From Delphinapterus leucas (lineage: Eukaryota; Chordata; Mammalia; Artiodactyla; Monodontidae), in contig NW_022098072.1 of assembly GCF_002288925.2 (NCBI RefSeq), positions 22,591,329 through 22,655,328 of the forward strand: 64,000 nt of DNA, written 5' to 3'. The notes below the pieces were generated by a model. The model did not search any database. It was not told the DNA's origin and saw nothing but the letters and a program-made list of their open reading frames with translations. Made by a program: the position numbers and the translations under genes. Positions 1-12,767 of the stretch are shown piece by piece. Position 1 is the first letter of the stretch. Each line of letters begins with the position of its first letter.

Positions 1-781
1 GACATTTCTCCAAAGAAGACATACTGATGGCCAAGAAGCACATGAAAGGCTGCTCAACATCATTAATTATTAGAAAAATGCTAATTAAAACTACAATGAG
101 GTATCACCTCACTCCAGTTAGACTGTGCATAACCAGAAAATCTACAAATAACAAATGCTGGAGAGGGTGTGGAGAAAAGGGAACCCTCTTGCACTGTTGG
201 TGGAAATGTAAATTGATACAGCCACTATGGAGAACAGTATGGAGGTTACTTAAAAAACTGAAAATAGAATTACCATATGACCCAGCAATCCCACTACTGG
301 GCATATACCCAGAGAAAACCATAATTCAAAATGACACATGCACCCCAATGTTCATTGCTACACTGTTTACAATGGCCAGGTCATGGAAGCAACCTAAATG
401 CCCATCAATAGACGAATGGATAAAGAAGTAGTGGTACATACATACAATGGAATATTACTCAGCCATAAAAAGGAATGAAATTGGGTCATTTGTAGAGACA
501 TGGATGAATCTAGAGACTGTAATACAGAGTGAAGTAAGTCAGAAAGAGAAAAACAAATATTGTATATTAACGCATACATGTGGAACCAGGAAATATGGTA
601 CAGATGAACCAGTCTGCAGGGCAGAAATTGAGACATAGATGTAAAGAACAAACGCATGGACACCAAGGGGGGAAAGTGGCGGGGGGTGTGATGAATCGGG
701 AGATTGGGATTGACATATATACAATAATATGTATAAAATGGATAATAAGAACCTGCTGTATAAAAAAATAAATTCAAAAAT
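1..781 (+). mobile_element. L1 3' end (ORF2 C-terminus and 3' UTR), cut by the window edge
   Basis: The frame at 27-431 encodes the C-terminal part of L1 ORF2 ([14 protein letters not shown] region on the opposite strand; [20 protein letters not shown] on this strand). It is followed by the usual 3' UTR and an A-rich end near 781. The ORF2 frame breaks near 430. Not a host gene. Confidence 0.9.
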
Positions 782-1730
782 TCAAATTTCTAAAAAAAGG
801 AAAAAAAGAATAGAACAATATGGAATAAAAATTTTGAAAAACAAAAACCAAAAATATCATTTAGCTTTACATTGGTAATTCTGAATTATTCAATATCATG
901 AACTCTATATTCACTCAGCCTAGCAGCAATGATTCCTTATTTGGGGACTCTTTTCTTTATTATACAATACCATAATGTTTTTTAACTTATCATGAAATTT
1001 TCCAAAAATGAAGAAACAAAAAATCAAAATAAATGACAGTGATACTCTATGTAACTCTCACACAGCTTCAACAATTATCAATACGTGGCCAATCTTATTT
1101 CTACTGCCTCCACTTTTCTTGATTATTTTGAAACAAAACCCAGACACCATATCATTTGCCATAACAATTCAATACCATAGCATTTTTAATTAGCAGGATT
1201 TTTTCATTTAAATGACAATAGTCCTTTAAAAATAATTCTGAAATATTGAAAATCTTGTACCAGAGGATACTGTTATTATTTTGTATTCCCCTTATTAACG
1301 AATAATGTCAAATAACACTAGCACCTTCTTTATGCTTTCATCTACCATATATTTCATCTACTCGTTCTCTATCACCAAAGTACAGTAATAGTCTCCCTTA
1401 TTCAAGTTCACTATTTTCTTGCAACATGGAAATCTGACAGTTTATCTTTTTGCCTTCATTCTTTAGAAAGACTGCTTTTTATTTAGTCTCTTTTCTTAAA
1501 AACTAATTTATTAATATATCTTTCTCTAAAAAACAATCTTCATTTTATAATATTTCTTTTATTCAGAATTCTAATTCAGATAAACATTTACTGTTTTAAA
1601 AGCTGTAAAATAATAAAATTCCAGAAACTCCTATTATGGCAAATTCTTATTGCTCAGAAGTGATTTTAATTAAAACAAACATATCTGCAGTAATGCTTTA
1701 AGAATTCAGGTATCAAAAGTGTTAAGTTTA
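782..1730. other. AT-rich intronic sequence, nothing recognised
   Basis: Short homopolymers only. No frame, RNA gene or repeat family was recognised. Confidence 0.6.
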
Positions 1731-1944
1731 GGGCTTCCCTGGTGGCGCAGTGGTTGAGAGTCCGCCTGCCGATGCAGGGAACACGGGTTCGTGCCCCGGT
1801 CCGGGAAGATCCCACATGCCGCGGAGCGGCTGCGCCCGTGAGCCATGGCGGCTGAGCCTGCGCGTCCGGAGCCTGTGCTCCGCAACGGGAGAGGCCACAA
1901 AAGTGAGAGGCTCGCGTAACGCAAAAAAAAAAAAAAAAAAAAAA
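1731..1944 (+). mobile_element. Short A-tailed CHR SINE
   Basis: tRNA-derived head GGGCTTCCCTGGTGGCGCAG, then the GAGAGTCCGCCTGCCGATGC block, ending in GCGTAACGC and about 22 A. No clear TSD. Confidence 0.95.
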
Positions 1945-3138
1945 TCCATGCTACATTCAAGAAATTAGCAGAAGACAAGTATAGCTAGAACACAGAGATG
2001 AAGTAATACATAAAAAGAGTAAAGAAGATGGAATTACCATAGTCTTGTATGGTATGCTAAAAAAGCTGGCATTTTTCCTGTATAATGGGAAGCCATCAGA
2101 GGTTTTCAAGCAAGAGAAATATATGATCAAACAAGTATTCTCAATAAGCAGATAGTATGCAGGATGAATCAGAAGGTTTAAAGCCAGAGGTAGGCAGACC
2201 ATTGTAAAAGTTCTGGGAAGGACTGCTGAAGGCCAAAATTAGAGTAAATAAGGTAAGAATGGAGGGAATGCATTCAAGAGGCCATCCAGATATAGACTTA
2301 TCTACTGTGGTCAAATATATATATAGAAACACTGTAGGCATTAAAGAAGTATTTGATGAATAAATGTGTATGCACATATGTGTACATGTAAATAAGAGAG
2401 TGCTAAGCAGACAGCCAGAGAAACAGCTGAAGATGACTGAGGTTTCCAGTGAGTGAAAGCAAGGCTATTTACACCACACCTTCTACCACCCCTGCCCAAG
2501 AAAATAATAATACTGACAATGAGCCAGCTAGCAAGTAAAGAATAAATTCATTTTGGACGTGTAGATTTTGAAGTGACTACTGGATAGCCAGGAGAAGATG
2601 AACAAAAGGAAATAAAGTGCAATTTAGAAAAGAAAACATCACTACACAGGCAACTGTTAAAGTCACAGAAGTAAACGTGATCACAAAGAGAGCACAGAAG
2701 AAAAGAGCTGAAGATGGTAGCCTAGGCTCTTTCACATCATGGCACCTACCTAATGTTAACATTTATATTGCTTACCAGGGTCAACTGACAGTGCTCATGG
2801 GCTGCCACTGCCCCAAACTCCACCAGTGGCTGAAGAGCTTAGAGAATTAGTAATAGGACCCATAACCTATTCACAGTAGCCATGCCACAGGGATTGGGAA
2901 GCCCTTCTCTGCTGAATGCCACTACCTTCAACAGGCTGCAGGAGAAACATTTAAAGGTTCTTGATAATAGGTGAATCTAGATGTGAGACACTACAAGAAA
3001 ATTGGTCTGACTTCTAAAAAAAAAAAGAAAAGACTCAGAAAAAAGGTAGGGTTGGGGGATAGTCTACTCAAGACATGTAACAACTAAATATTATGCACGA
3101 AAACCTTATAGATTGTCGTTTATAAAAAAACAGCTACA
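1945..3138. other. Intronic sequence with a fragment of an old interspersed repeat
   Basis: About 2060-2350 (GGGAAGCCATCAGAGGTTTT and following) resembles an old mammalian-wide repeat that also appears near 6000-6640, 44160-44740 and 50160-50520. I could not name it. Nothing else was recognised. Confidence 0.45.
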
Positions 3139-3327
3139 GGGCTTCCCTGGTGGCGCAGTGGTTGAGAGTCCGCCTGCCGATGCAGGGGACACGGGTTTGT
3201 GCCCCGGTCCGGGAAGATCCCACATGCCGCCGAGCGGCTGGGCCCGTGAGCCATGGCCGCTGAGCCTGCGCGTCCGGAGAGAGGCCACAACAGTGAGAGG
3301 CCCGCGTACCGCAAAAAAAAAAAAAAA
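3139..3327 (+). mobile_element. Short A-tailed CHR SINE with internal deletion
   Basis: Full head and A-tail, but about 20 bases are missing between GCGTCCGGA and GAGAGGCCACAACAG compared with the other copies. Confidence 0.95.
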
Positions 3328-3629
3328 GTTCACCAGAAAGCAACGATCTCCTTCTAGGAGGGAAGGAGAAAAATATAAATATTTTGTCATTCTCTAGTCT
3401 AGCACTATCAGATCAGATAGAACTAGATCATCAACCTGCTCCTTTAGGTACACTTTCAGATTTCAGTCTTCATGAAATCATCTCAAATCATAAGTATCAA
3501 TGAAAAAACAAATACTCAAAAAAGAAATCCACAAGTCAAGATATCAAAATCAACGCTTAAAATTTAAATATATACTAGTTTTTCACCATAGCCCTGAAAG
3601 TTCAGCCAAACCTATACCACTGAGAAATC

Positions 3630-3825
3630 TTTTTTTTTTTTTTTTTTTGCGGTACGCGGGCCTCTCACTGCTGTGGCCTCTCCCGTTGCGGCGCGCAGGC
3701 TCAGCGGCCATGGCTCACGGGCGCAGCCGCTCCGCGGCATGTGGGATCCTCCCGGACCGGGGCACGAACCCGCGTCCCCTGCATCGGCAGGCGGACTCTC
3801 AACCACTGCACCACCAGGGAAACCC
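3630..3825 (-). mobile_element. Short A-tailed CHR SINE, minus strand
   Basis: Begins with the T-run of the tail (3630-3648) and ends in the reversed head CCACCAGGGAAACCC. It has lost part of the middle (GTTGCGGCGCGCAGG junction). Imperfect flanking repeat GAAATCTT/GGAATCTT. Confidence 0.94.
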
Positions 3826-4139
3826 AGGAATCTTCTTTCGATAAAGTTTAAGCTATTACATGTTTTTCTTGGCTGATCTTAAGTACTATGATAACAGAGA
3901 ATGTGATACTGTGATATAATAAGAAAACATATCGTGGGGTCTTCCTCAAGGGTTCCTCGCTCACAACTCCTAAAATCCTTGTAATTTCCTAAGTGATTAG
4001 AGCATATGAGCATCTTTTCTTATAATATTTGGTTTTTATTCCTGGAATAGCTTCAGAAGGATAAAAATAAAAGAAGCTCTTTTGTTATTCATAACAAGCC
4101 CCTTTCAACCACACCTGAGTTTATGTTAATGAAGTGACT

Positions 4140-4790
4140 TTTGGAAAGTCCCTAGAGAACCACTTGATGGGGACTGGTTGCCTGGGGAACAAACCAAGTA
4201 ATCAGAACTTTCAGCATGCCTACCACCACCCCAACCCCAAATGGGGCCCTGGGGATTTAATTATTCACCAGTGGTCAAGGATTTAATCAATCACGCCTAC
4301 ATAATGAAGCCTCCATAAAAATCCCTAAAGTACAGAATTCAGAGAGCTTCTGGGTTGGTGAACAAGAACACATCCACGTGCTGGGATGGTGGTACACCCC
4401 AAAACTCCACAGGGACAGAAGCTCTTGTGCTTGGGACCCTTCTGGACATAGACCTAGCCCTATATATTCTTCATCTGACTGTTCATTTGTATCCTTTAAT
4501 ATATCCTTTGTAATAAACCAGTAATCTAGTAAGTAAACTGTAAATGACTGAACCTGAGGAAGGGGTTGTGGGAACCTTCAATTTGTAGCTGAGTCAGAGG
4601 TTGTGGGCAACCTGGGGGACCCAACACTTGCCACTGGCATCTGAAGTGAGGGGCAGTCTTGTGGGACTGAGCCTTTAACCTGTGGGGTCGAAACTGAGTT
4701 AAATTGTAGGATACCCAGCTGGTGTCGGAGAATTGACCAGTATGGGGAAAAAACCTGCACATCTCTGGTGTCAGAAGTAATTTGGGAAGT
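4140..4790 (+). mobile_element. ERVL-type LTR relic
   Basis: Matches from memory an old mammalian ERVL LTR consensus: TCCATAAAAATCC, ACATCCACGTGCTGGGA, GTTCATTTGTATCC, a TAATAAA signal near 4511 and GACTGAGCCTTTAACCTGTG. Ends are not exactly defined and no TSD was found. The family name is uncertain. Confidence 0.7.
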
Positions 4791-5224
4791 GTTGGGTGTA
4801 AGGGGAGTTGTGAATAGAGAGATAAACAGAGTTTTTCCTTTCAGATAGTCTATTTCCTAATATAGTAAGTATTCTTGCTAGAATCCGAACCATTTGAACC
4901 ATTATAATCCACAATCACTGAAATACACTTGAAAAAGCAAATTCCTTTAAATGACTTTACTTGAAACTTTAATCAACATGACACATATCATAAAGTAAAA
5001 AGTCAGCTATTAGCTATAAAGAATTAATTTTTTTTAGAAGTTTCCATATAGGTTAACCTGGATTAGTCTGTATAAAAATTCAGGTAAACCTAATGTTGTC
5101 AGATGATCCATTTCATAGGAATATCAACCTAAGATCAAATTCTAGTCACTAAAAAGCTAAAAAACAAGAAGTTAGGAAAATAAAGCTGTTGCCCAGACAA
5201 GAACAAAGATAAATACCAATAATA

Positions 5225-5579
5225 GGGACTTCCCTGGTGGCACAGTGGTTAAGAATCCGCCTGCCAATGCAGGGGACACAGGTTTGAGCCCTGGTCCGGG
5301 AAGATCCCACATGCTGCTGAGCAACTAAGCCCGTGCACCACAACTACTGAGCCTACGCTCTAGAGCCCACGGTACAACTACTGAGCCTGCACTCTAGAGC
5401 CTGTATGCCACAAGTACTGAAGCCCGTGCGCCTAGAGCCCATGCTCCGCAACAAGAGAAGCCACTGCAATGAGAAGCTCGCACACCACAACAAAGAGTAG
5501 CCCCTGCTCGCCGCAACTAGAGAAAGCCTGCATGCAGCAATGAAGACCCAATGAAGCCGAAAATAAATTTATTAAAAAA
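5225..5579 (+). mobile_element. Long CHR SINE
   Basis: Head GGGACTTCCCTGGTGGCACAG, three CCACAACTACTGAGCC-type units, GAAGACCCAATG and an AAATAAATTTATT tail. The TSD CAATAATA is at 5217-5224 and 5580-5587. Confidence 0.95.
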
Positions 5580-5699
5580 CAATAATAATGAATCAAGTCA
5601 TAATTTGAGAAAAAAAGCATTTTTCTTTTATCATTAAATCACCTTTAAAACATAAAAATTTATGCTATCCAGTACCACAACACATTTATAATAAGAGTT

Positions 5700-5945
5700 A
5701 TAAAAATAGCTACATTTATATAGTACTTAGTATAAGGTAGGTATCGTTCTTTGAGCCTCAACCACATTAACTCTTTTAATCCTCACAACGTGCTAGGAAG
5801 CAAGTACTATACTCTCTCCATTGTACAGATGAGGACACTAAAAGCAGAGAGGTTAGATCACTCTAGGTCACACAGCTAGTTAAGGGGCAGATCCAAGATT
5901 CACCAGGATCTAGGAAGCCTGGCTCCAGAGTCTGTGCTTTTGGTC
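5700..5945 (-). mobile_element. MIR SINE relic
   Basis: Contains TTAATCCTCACAACG, CATTGTACAGATGAGGA and GGTCACACAGCTAGTTAAG, the reverse strand of the MIR core and 3' part. Confidence 0.8.
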
Positions 5946-5959
5946 ACTACAGCTTCACT

Positions 5960-7440
5960 TCTTCTTATCCCCCTTCTGCAAAAGGGAATAGCACGTGTCA
6001 AGGCTCAGAGGCAAAAGAGAACGATGAATTTGAAGTTTGGTAAAGCTGGTTTAGAATAGGGGAGAGCAAGTTAAAGCTGAATGAAAAGAAGGCAGGACCA
6101 GTTCAAACAGGAACAGGTAAGCCACATTAAGGAAACTGGACTTCATCCCAAGCAGAAAAGGATTTTAATCAATCTGTGTTTTTGTGAATAGTTTGGAGGT
6201 GAAGAGGGAACAAGGAGACTAACATTAAAAGGCCTTTGCAGTAATTTAAGAGATGACTACAGTCTAAATTAGAATGGTGGCAGAAGAAATAAAAAGTAGA
6301 TGGAACTGAAAGATAATTAGGAAACAGTATCAACAGAACATGTGGTTAAGAAACAAGAGAAAGTAAAGCAAAAATGATTCTCACTTTTTGACTTGGACAA
6401 CTGGGTGACAGTGGTGCCATTCACTGAGCTAAAAAGAACAGACTGGGGAAGTTTTTGTAAATTGAAGTTGAGAGGACTTGTTTAAATGGAGATGTCGAAA
6501 AGGCATTTGGATAAACCTAGAGCTTAGAAGGAAGATGTGGGCTAGAGACAGAGAGTGAAAAAATTTAGAAATGAAACTCCTGACAATAGCAGAGAGGACA
6601 GAAACCTGAAGAACATCATTTAAGGAGAAGAACCTCCACAGTATTAACAGTGTATACTACACTACATGATGCTTAACACTGCTCAGTGGTTTCTAATTAT
6701 GTTACTTTACTCTGGTCTTCCCAACTAACACAAACGTCACTGAAAGCAAGGACTCCTTCTATTAGGGCTTTGCAACTCCACAGCTTTTAACATATCAATG
6801 GCTAGTTGTGGGGTACTTAACCAACTGAGATATGCGAAAGGGATACATGAAATATAATTGACTTTAGGAAGCTCCTTTTTTCAGGGTTCCTCTGATCTTT
6901 CAATTTGCCCCAGGCTCTTGCTCCCCTCCACACTTGCTGCACTGATTGCTCTAACTCGGCAAAGAAGTTGTTGGTAATTGATGATGTGGGACTTACACAA
7001 TGGTTCTGTGGTAGACTCTCTCGTTCTCAACACCTATAAGCAAATCCAGTTGAAATTAAGAGAAAAATGGAAGCGTTCTTATTTAAGATAATACACAGTT
7101 TGTTCTATTGCATTTTACTACAACAGTAGAAATTTTTATGTTTTTATATTATACTGTCAAATCACAAAATACTTGTTGTGTTTGGCCCTCAGTCTTTTCC
7201 ACACTGACTGATCTTCCTGATCTCTCTTTCCTTTATTCTTCTCTACATCAGACAAGGTTGACCTTTCCAGAAATTTTGTGAACACTCTACTCTAGCCTGA
7301 GGTCAAAGCTCTCTGCTCTGCATTCACCAAGCACATTTCTGTACTATACACATGACATGCATCATATACCACTTCGTAAGGTAACTTTTCCATAGTACGT
7401 GATTTAAAGAGCTTAGATGATGGAATTATACATCTATTAT
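5960..7440. other. Intronic sequence with an unnamed old repeat
   Basis: About 6000-6640 (GACTTGGACAACTGGGTGAC; GGTGCCATTCACTGAG; GGAGATGTCGAAAAGGCA) belongs to the same unnamed old repeat as 44160-44740. The remainder to 7440 shows nothing recognisable. Confidence 0.45.
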
Positions 7441-7590
7441 ATTGATACTAAGTCACACAGCTAAGAAATTACTTATACCCTCATAGTACCAGTTTTTGCA
7501 CCTGTTAATTAAGAATAATACTAACATTGCACAATTTTCAAGATAAATGAGATCACATATGTAAAATACCTAGCACAGTGTTATAGTTGA
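7440..7590 (+). mobile_element. MIR SINE fragment
   Basis: CACACAGCTAAGAAATTACT then ATGAGATCACATATGTAAAA and CCTAGCACAGTG follow the plus-strand MIR order. Strongly diverged. Confidence 0.5.
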
Positions 7591-7865
7591 GATATAGTCT
7601 TTGCCCTACAGAAGTTCACCAGAGAGTAGAGGAACTAAGTAATGTGCACAGTTACTAAATATAAGGTATTATGTGAAAAAGTGCCTGAATCCCATCATTT
7701 AAAATATTTTTATAACCATCAATTTAATCCTATCTTTCTCAAAGAAGTTTAGGTGAGGGAAAGGGACTGCAGGGCGGGAGAAGAGTCCTCTTATGACCTG
7801 ATATGAGCAATACTTCACATCTTTTATATCACTAATTAGGATAATCTATTGAGATTATCATAGGT

Positions 7866-9133
7866 CATGAAAAGAAACTAGATGGTTTCCCCGATAAGAT
7901 CAGGAACAAGGCAAGAATATCTGCTCTCTCTACTCCTGTTCAAAATCATACTGGAAGTCCTAGCCAATACAATAAAATGTGAAAAGGAAATAAAAAGTAC
8001 ACAGATTAAGGAAGAAATAAAGTTGTATTTGTATAACTGTCTGGAGAAAATCCAAAGAACAAGAGAACTCCTGGAACAAATAAACAATGATAGCAAGGTT
8101 GCAGGATACAAGGTTAATATACAAAAGCAATTGCTTTCTTATATACCAGCAATGAAAAGTTGGAATTGAAAATTAAATACACAATAATATTTACAATAGC
8201 ACCCAAAAAAATGAATTACTTAGCTATAAACCTAACAAAACATGTATAAGATCTATACAAGGAAAACTATAAAACTGAAGAATCAAAAAATTTCTAAATA
8301 AAGGGAGAGATATTCCATGTACATGACTAAGAAAACCTAATATTGTCAAGATGTAAATTCTTCTTAATTTGATCTATAGATTCAACATAATCCCAATCAA
8401 AATCCCAGCCAGTTATTTTGTGGACACTGACAAACTGACACTCAAGTTGATATGGTATAATCACATTGGAAGACAGTTTGGCAGCTTCTTACAAAACTAA
8501 ACATACTCTTATCATACAATCCAGCAACTGCACTCCTTGATATTTACCAAAATGAACTGAAAACTTCAGTCCCCACAAAAATCTGCACACAAATGTTTAT
8601 AGCAACTTTATTCATAACTGCCAAAACTTAGAAGCAGCCAAGATATCTTTCAGTAGGTGAATGAATAGATTAACTGTGGTATATCCAGATGGTGTGATAT
8701 AATTCAACACTAAAAAGAAATGAGCTATCAAGCCATGAAAAGGCATGGAGGAAGCTTAATGCTTATTACTAAGTGAAAAAAGCTAAACTGGGGCTTCCCT
8801 GGTGGCGCAGTGGTTGAGAGTCCGCCTGCCGATGCAGGGGACACAGGTTTGTGCCCCGGTCCGGGAAGATCCCACATGCCGTGGAGCGGCTGGGCCCGGG
8901 AGCCATGGCCACTGAGCCTGTACATCTGGAGCCTGTGTTCAGCAACGGGAGAGGCCACAACAGTGAGAGGCCCGCGTACCGCAAAAAAAAAAAAAAGCTA
9001 AACTGAAAAGGTTACGTACTGTATGATTACAATTATGACATTCTGGAAAGGGAAAACTATATAGACAAAAAAAGATCTGTGCTTGCCAGGGGCTCAAAGG
9101 AAGGGAGGCAGGGATAAATGGATGGAGCACAGG
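7866..9133 (+). mobile_element. Old L1 (ORF2 end and 3' UTR), left part
   Basis: At 7882-8169 a frame resembles the L1 reverse-transcriptase C-terminal side (QEYLLSLLLFKIILEVLA). Further ORF2-like and 3' UTR sequence follows. A short SINE interrupts it at 8791 and a solo LTR at 9134; it resumes at 9657. More than one L1 insertion may be merged here. Confidence 0.75.
8791..8996 (+). mobile_element. Short A-tailed CHR SINE
   Basis: Complete head to A-tail. The 15-bp TSD AAAAAAGCTAAACTG is at 8776-8790 and 8991-9005. Inserted in the old L1. Confidence 0.97.
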
Positions 9134-9656
9134 TGAGAGACAGGAGGGAAGGGAGCAGGGCAGAACCATTAAAAGAATGACACAGCTGTTGAGGATATGG
9201 CAAATACTGGTTAGAACAAACTAGGCCCAAGATGGAGGAAGAATCTACTTCCAGTAGATCCTGAGCTTCATTATATGCTCACTGTAATACAGCCACAGGT
9301 GCCATGACAGTTCCAAGGCTGACCCTAAAAGGCCAAAAAGTGGGCAGTGGCCCAATTCCTAGAAATCCCCACCCCTTCTCCAAGATAGTTAGAATATTCT
9401 TCCCACTTGTTAGCCTATGAAATTACCCAGTCCATAAAAACTAACCACCCCACAGCACGGGGCCACTGTTGCCTTTGGAGACATCTGCATTGTGCCTATG
9501 GAATGTGTATCTCTCTAAATAAACTTGCTTTCACTTTACTATGGCTTGCTCTTGAATTTTGCCCTGCACAAAGCCAAGAACCCACTTGGCTGCCCGTCCC
9601 AGGAACTCGCCCAAGACCTGTGACATGACCAACCTCTTGTGCCCCATTCTCCTGCA
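9134..9656 (+). mobile_element. Solo LTR (523 bp) with 5-bp TSD
   Basis: Starts TGAGAGACAGG and ends CTGCA, flanked by ACAGG at 9129-9133 and 9657-9661. Removing it restores L1 3' UTR sequence (GAGCACAGGGGATATG). It contains a plausible poly(A) signal AATAAA near 9518. The same family occurs inverted at about 60713-61220. Confidence 0.85.
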
Positions 9657-9960
9657 ACAGGGGATATGTTTAGAGCAGTAAAATTATTCTGTATGATACT
9701 GTAATGGTGGATACATGTGATTATGCATTTTGTCAAACCCACAGAATATACAACACAAAGAGTGACCCTTAAGGTAAACTGCGGATTTAGTTAATAACAA
9801 TGAATAATAATGGCTCATCAATTGTAGCAAACATACCACTAAAGCAAGGTGTTAATCATAGGGAGATGGGGGTGGGGAGGATAGGGTTGAGGCAGTAAAA
9901 GGGTATATAGGAACTCTCTGTACTTTCCACTCAATTTTTCTGTAAACCTAAAGCTGCTCT
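9657..9960 (+). mobile_element. Old L1 3' UTR, right part
   Basis: Continues the L1 interrupted by the LTR: TTATTCTGTATGATACTGTA, GGTGGATACATGTGATTATG, CAACACAAAGAGTGACCC, to CTAAAGCTGCTC. Confidence 0.8.
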
Positions 9961-9961
9961 A

Positions 9962-10307
9962 GGGACTTCCCTGGTGGCGCAGTGGTTAAGAATCCGCCTG
10001 CCAACGCAGGGGACATGGGTTCAAGCCCTGGTCCGGGAAGATCCCACATGCCGCGGAGCAACTAAGCCCGTGCGCCCCAACTACTGAGCCTGCACTCTAG
10101 AGCCTGCGAGCTACAACTACTGAGCCCACGGGCCACAGCTACTGAAGCCCGCGCGCCTAGAGCCTGTGCTCTGCGACAAGAGAAGCCACCACAATGAAAA
10201 GCCTGCACACCTCAACAAAGAGTAGGCCCCGCTCGCCAGAACTAGAGAAAGCCCGCGCGCAGCAACAAAGACCCAATGCAGCCAAAATAAATTAATTAAT
10301 TAAAGAA
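9962..10307 (+). mobile_element. Long CHR SINE
   Basis: Complete long type: head GGGACTTCCCTGGTGGCGCA, three CTACTGA units, CAGCAACAAAGACCCAATGC and an AATAAATTAATTAATT tail. Confidence 0.95.
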
Positions 10308-10382
10308 AGAAAGAAATTACTTCCAATCTATTGTTGGTAAATAGAAAATATCCTCCAACTGGCCAGTGAAAAGACCAAAAGA

Positions 10383-10540
10383 GGGACTTCCCTGGCGGTC
10401 CAGTGGTTCCATGGGCTGGAACTCCATGGAACCACTCCATGCTTCCAATGCAGGGGGGTGCAGGTTCGATCCCTGCTTGGGAAACTAAGATTCCACATGC
10501 CGCGTAGCGTGGCCAAAAAATTTTTAAAAAAAGAAAAAAA
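10383..10540 (+). mobile_element. Older CHR-1-like SINE with internal inverted duplication
   Basis: Head GGGACTTCCCTGGCGGTCCA, GGTTCGATCCCTGC, GCCGCGTAGCGTGGCC and an A-rich tail. It contains a 12-bp inverted repeat at 10403-10414/10424-10435 that the other copies lack. Confidence 0.9.
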
Positions 10541-12409
10541 GAGAGAAAGGAGAAAGGGCGTAGGAGGTAAAATTGCAGCTAATTCAATAAAAAGCCTGAA
10601 ACTCCTCTAGTTAAGAAGAGCAGCTCCTCTGAATAGAAGGAAAGTGAAAGAAATAGTGAAACTGGGTTGATCGTAAAATGGAGTGATCCTGTGCAGGGCA
10701 CAGAGTAGAAACTTAATAAATATATACTCCCCTAACTTCACATAGGTGTATATCCTTAATATACAGTATAATATGCAGCCACTTGATATCAATACAAATA
10801 TAATTTCCAGAAGACATAAGAAAACCATTCCTCTACTTCCCATTCAGAATCTATCTGAAAACTAGCCACGTTATTAACTTTAAGAATACAACACTGTTAG
10901 CTGCTATAGGTCTTAAAAAAAAAAAAAAACCTACTCAAGTATCATCTGAAGAAAGTTCATAAATGGTTTCATAAATTCAAAGAAAGTAATATCTGTGATA
11001 TCTGACACCTAAATGGCAACATATTTGTATTTTTTTTAAAAATCAAAGCAGTATTACCCAGGAAAGTTATGTCATATTATTTTCTGAAAAATAACTCATT
11101 AAGAAAGTCTCTATAAAAACATATTTTACAAATGTGTGGGATCTGTCTCTCTACTGAAACAAGAACTAACTTGAGAGAAGAGCATATTAACAAGTTCTGA
11201 AGAGAGAGGTAATTAGCATATTGGAAACTCAGATTTTTGGCACATGGGTCTGTCCTCCAGTCATGAGTCATGGACTAGGCTGCCTATTTATTGTGAAGCA
11301 ATCTTTCAGTAATAGGGGCAGCAAGGAAGAATACAACATGAATAATGACTTGGATAACTTCCGAGGAAGAAATCATAGTGAAATTAGGTCTGAGAAAGTT
11401 AGATAGCATATACTATACATTATGCTAATGCTCTTTTCCTTTTACTCTTACTGTTTAGTTAACAGCAGAGAAACTGAAATTTAGTCCTTAGTTCTATTTA
11501 AAGTTTTCCATTTTTTATGGATTTTAGTAATACTGAATAAAATTATTCAAGTATTAGCTTGGCTTTACGTTTTGTGAAATGCACCATTATAAATTATTTT
11601 GTGATAACATTTGCGAAAACCTCTCACCTGTCACATACCCACCCCAGCACACACACACAATGACACCAGAAGGCAACACTCTGCTTTACCTTCTGCTGAA
11701 AAGTCTGCTACCTCCAACGCTTGAGGTCCATACACGAAGCCCTCCTGGAATCTATGAACACAGCAGAGGCAAAAGGCAGAGAAGTTTATGTAGATTTAAA
11801 GTTACACTGCCCAAAACATAAAATGCCAAACGCCTATCACAAGTCTACATATCTGCCAAGGATATCAGATTCTGGATTTGACAATGAGTAAATCAACAAT
11901 ATACTGATATCATTCAGAGTTCATTATACATTATGCAGCTAATTACATGAAAAAAACAAAAGTTGAGCCTTAACTAATTTATATTCTCACCAATATAGGT
12001 GATTTACACTATCAAAAATGCTAATAACAAATTTTTAAAATCATGTGAGAGAGCCAATACATATATAAGGAATATATAAGAAATTAAGTAGAAAAATATA
12101 CTTCACATAATGAAGTGTGATAGACTCTACAGCTCAAGGTACATTCTTTCTTAGGACCGGAGACTGCTGGGAATATAGGAGAAAAACAATTAGAAACAGA
12201 CATGCATAGGGGAAAGGGAAAAGTAGAACTGTAAAGATATTCTAATGCCAAGATTTAATTTAAGTCTGACAGCAATGTTGAAATGAGTCAGATATTACAT
12301 ATGCTAAGCAGTATAGGGGAAATCTACCTTGTTCGAATCATATAAAATATAAGCATGAAACATGAAATGCTTTTCAGAAAACATTCATGTAAAAAAATTA
12401 AGAATTTAA
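10541..12409. other. AT-rich intronic sequence, nothing recognised
   Basis: Has an A-run at 10915-10929 and scattered AT-rich stretches. No frame above noise, no RNA gene and no clear repeat family. Confidence 0.55.
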
Positions 12410-12530
12410 GGACTTCCCTGGCAGTCCAGTGGTTAAAACTCTGTGCTCCCAATGCAGGGGGGCAAGCGTTCAATCCCTGGACAAGGAACTAAGATCCAAC
12501 ATACTCCACAGTGAAGCAAAAAAAAAAAAT
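12410..12530 (+). mobile_element. Older CHR-1-like SINE
   Basis: Head GGACTTCCCTGGCAGTCCAG, GTTCAATCCCTGGACAAGGA, ACTAAGATCC and an A-tail. Diverged but complete. Confidence 0.9.
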
Positions 12531-12767
12531 TTAACCAGGTAAAACATTCAGATCTTAGATTTCATTTCATTCTTTGCTGATGTTGGGCTTAAAGACTACA
12601 AAATGCAGCTAGTATATGAGAAAAGGAGTCAGACAAATTTTACTAGCTATTAAATTTAAAAGAGGGAGGCATGCTATCTTTATGTAATATCGAGAAATCC
12701 TTAAAAATACCATCAAACAATTAGGAAAGAAAGAACGAAGCATTGTCTTAAAACATGATGATATGTC

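Noticed and set aside
3106..3397. Recurrent 60-110 codon frames with similar peptides at many loci
   Set aside because: They are translations of the short CHR SINE in its different frames, not a gene family.
5225..5300. tRNA-like heads (A and B box) of the SINEs as tRNA genes
   Set aside because: They do not fold as complete tRNAs and are followed by SINE bodies and tails with target duplications.
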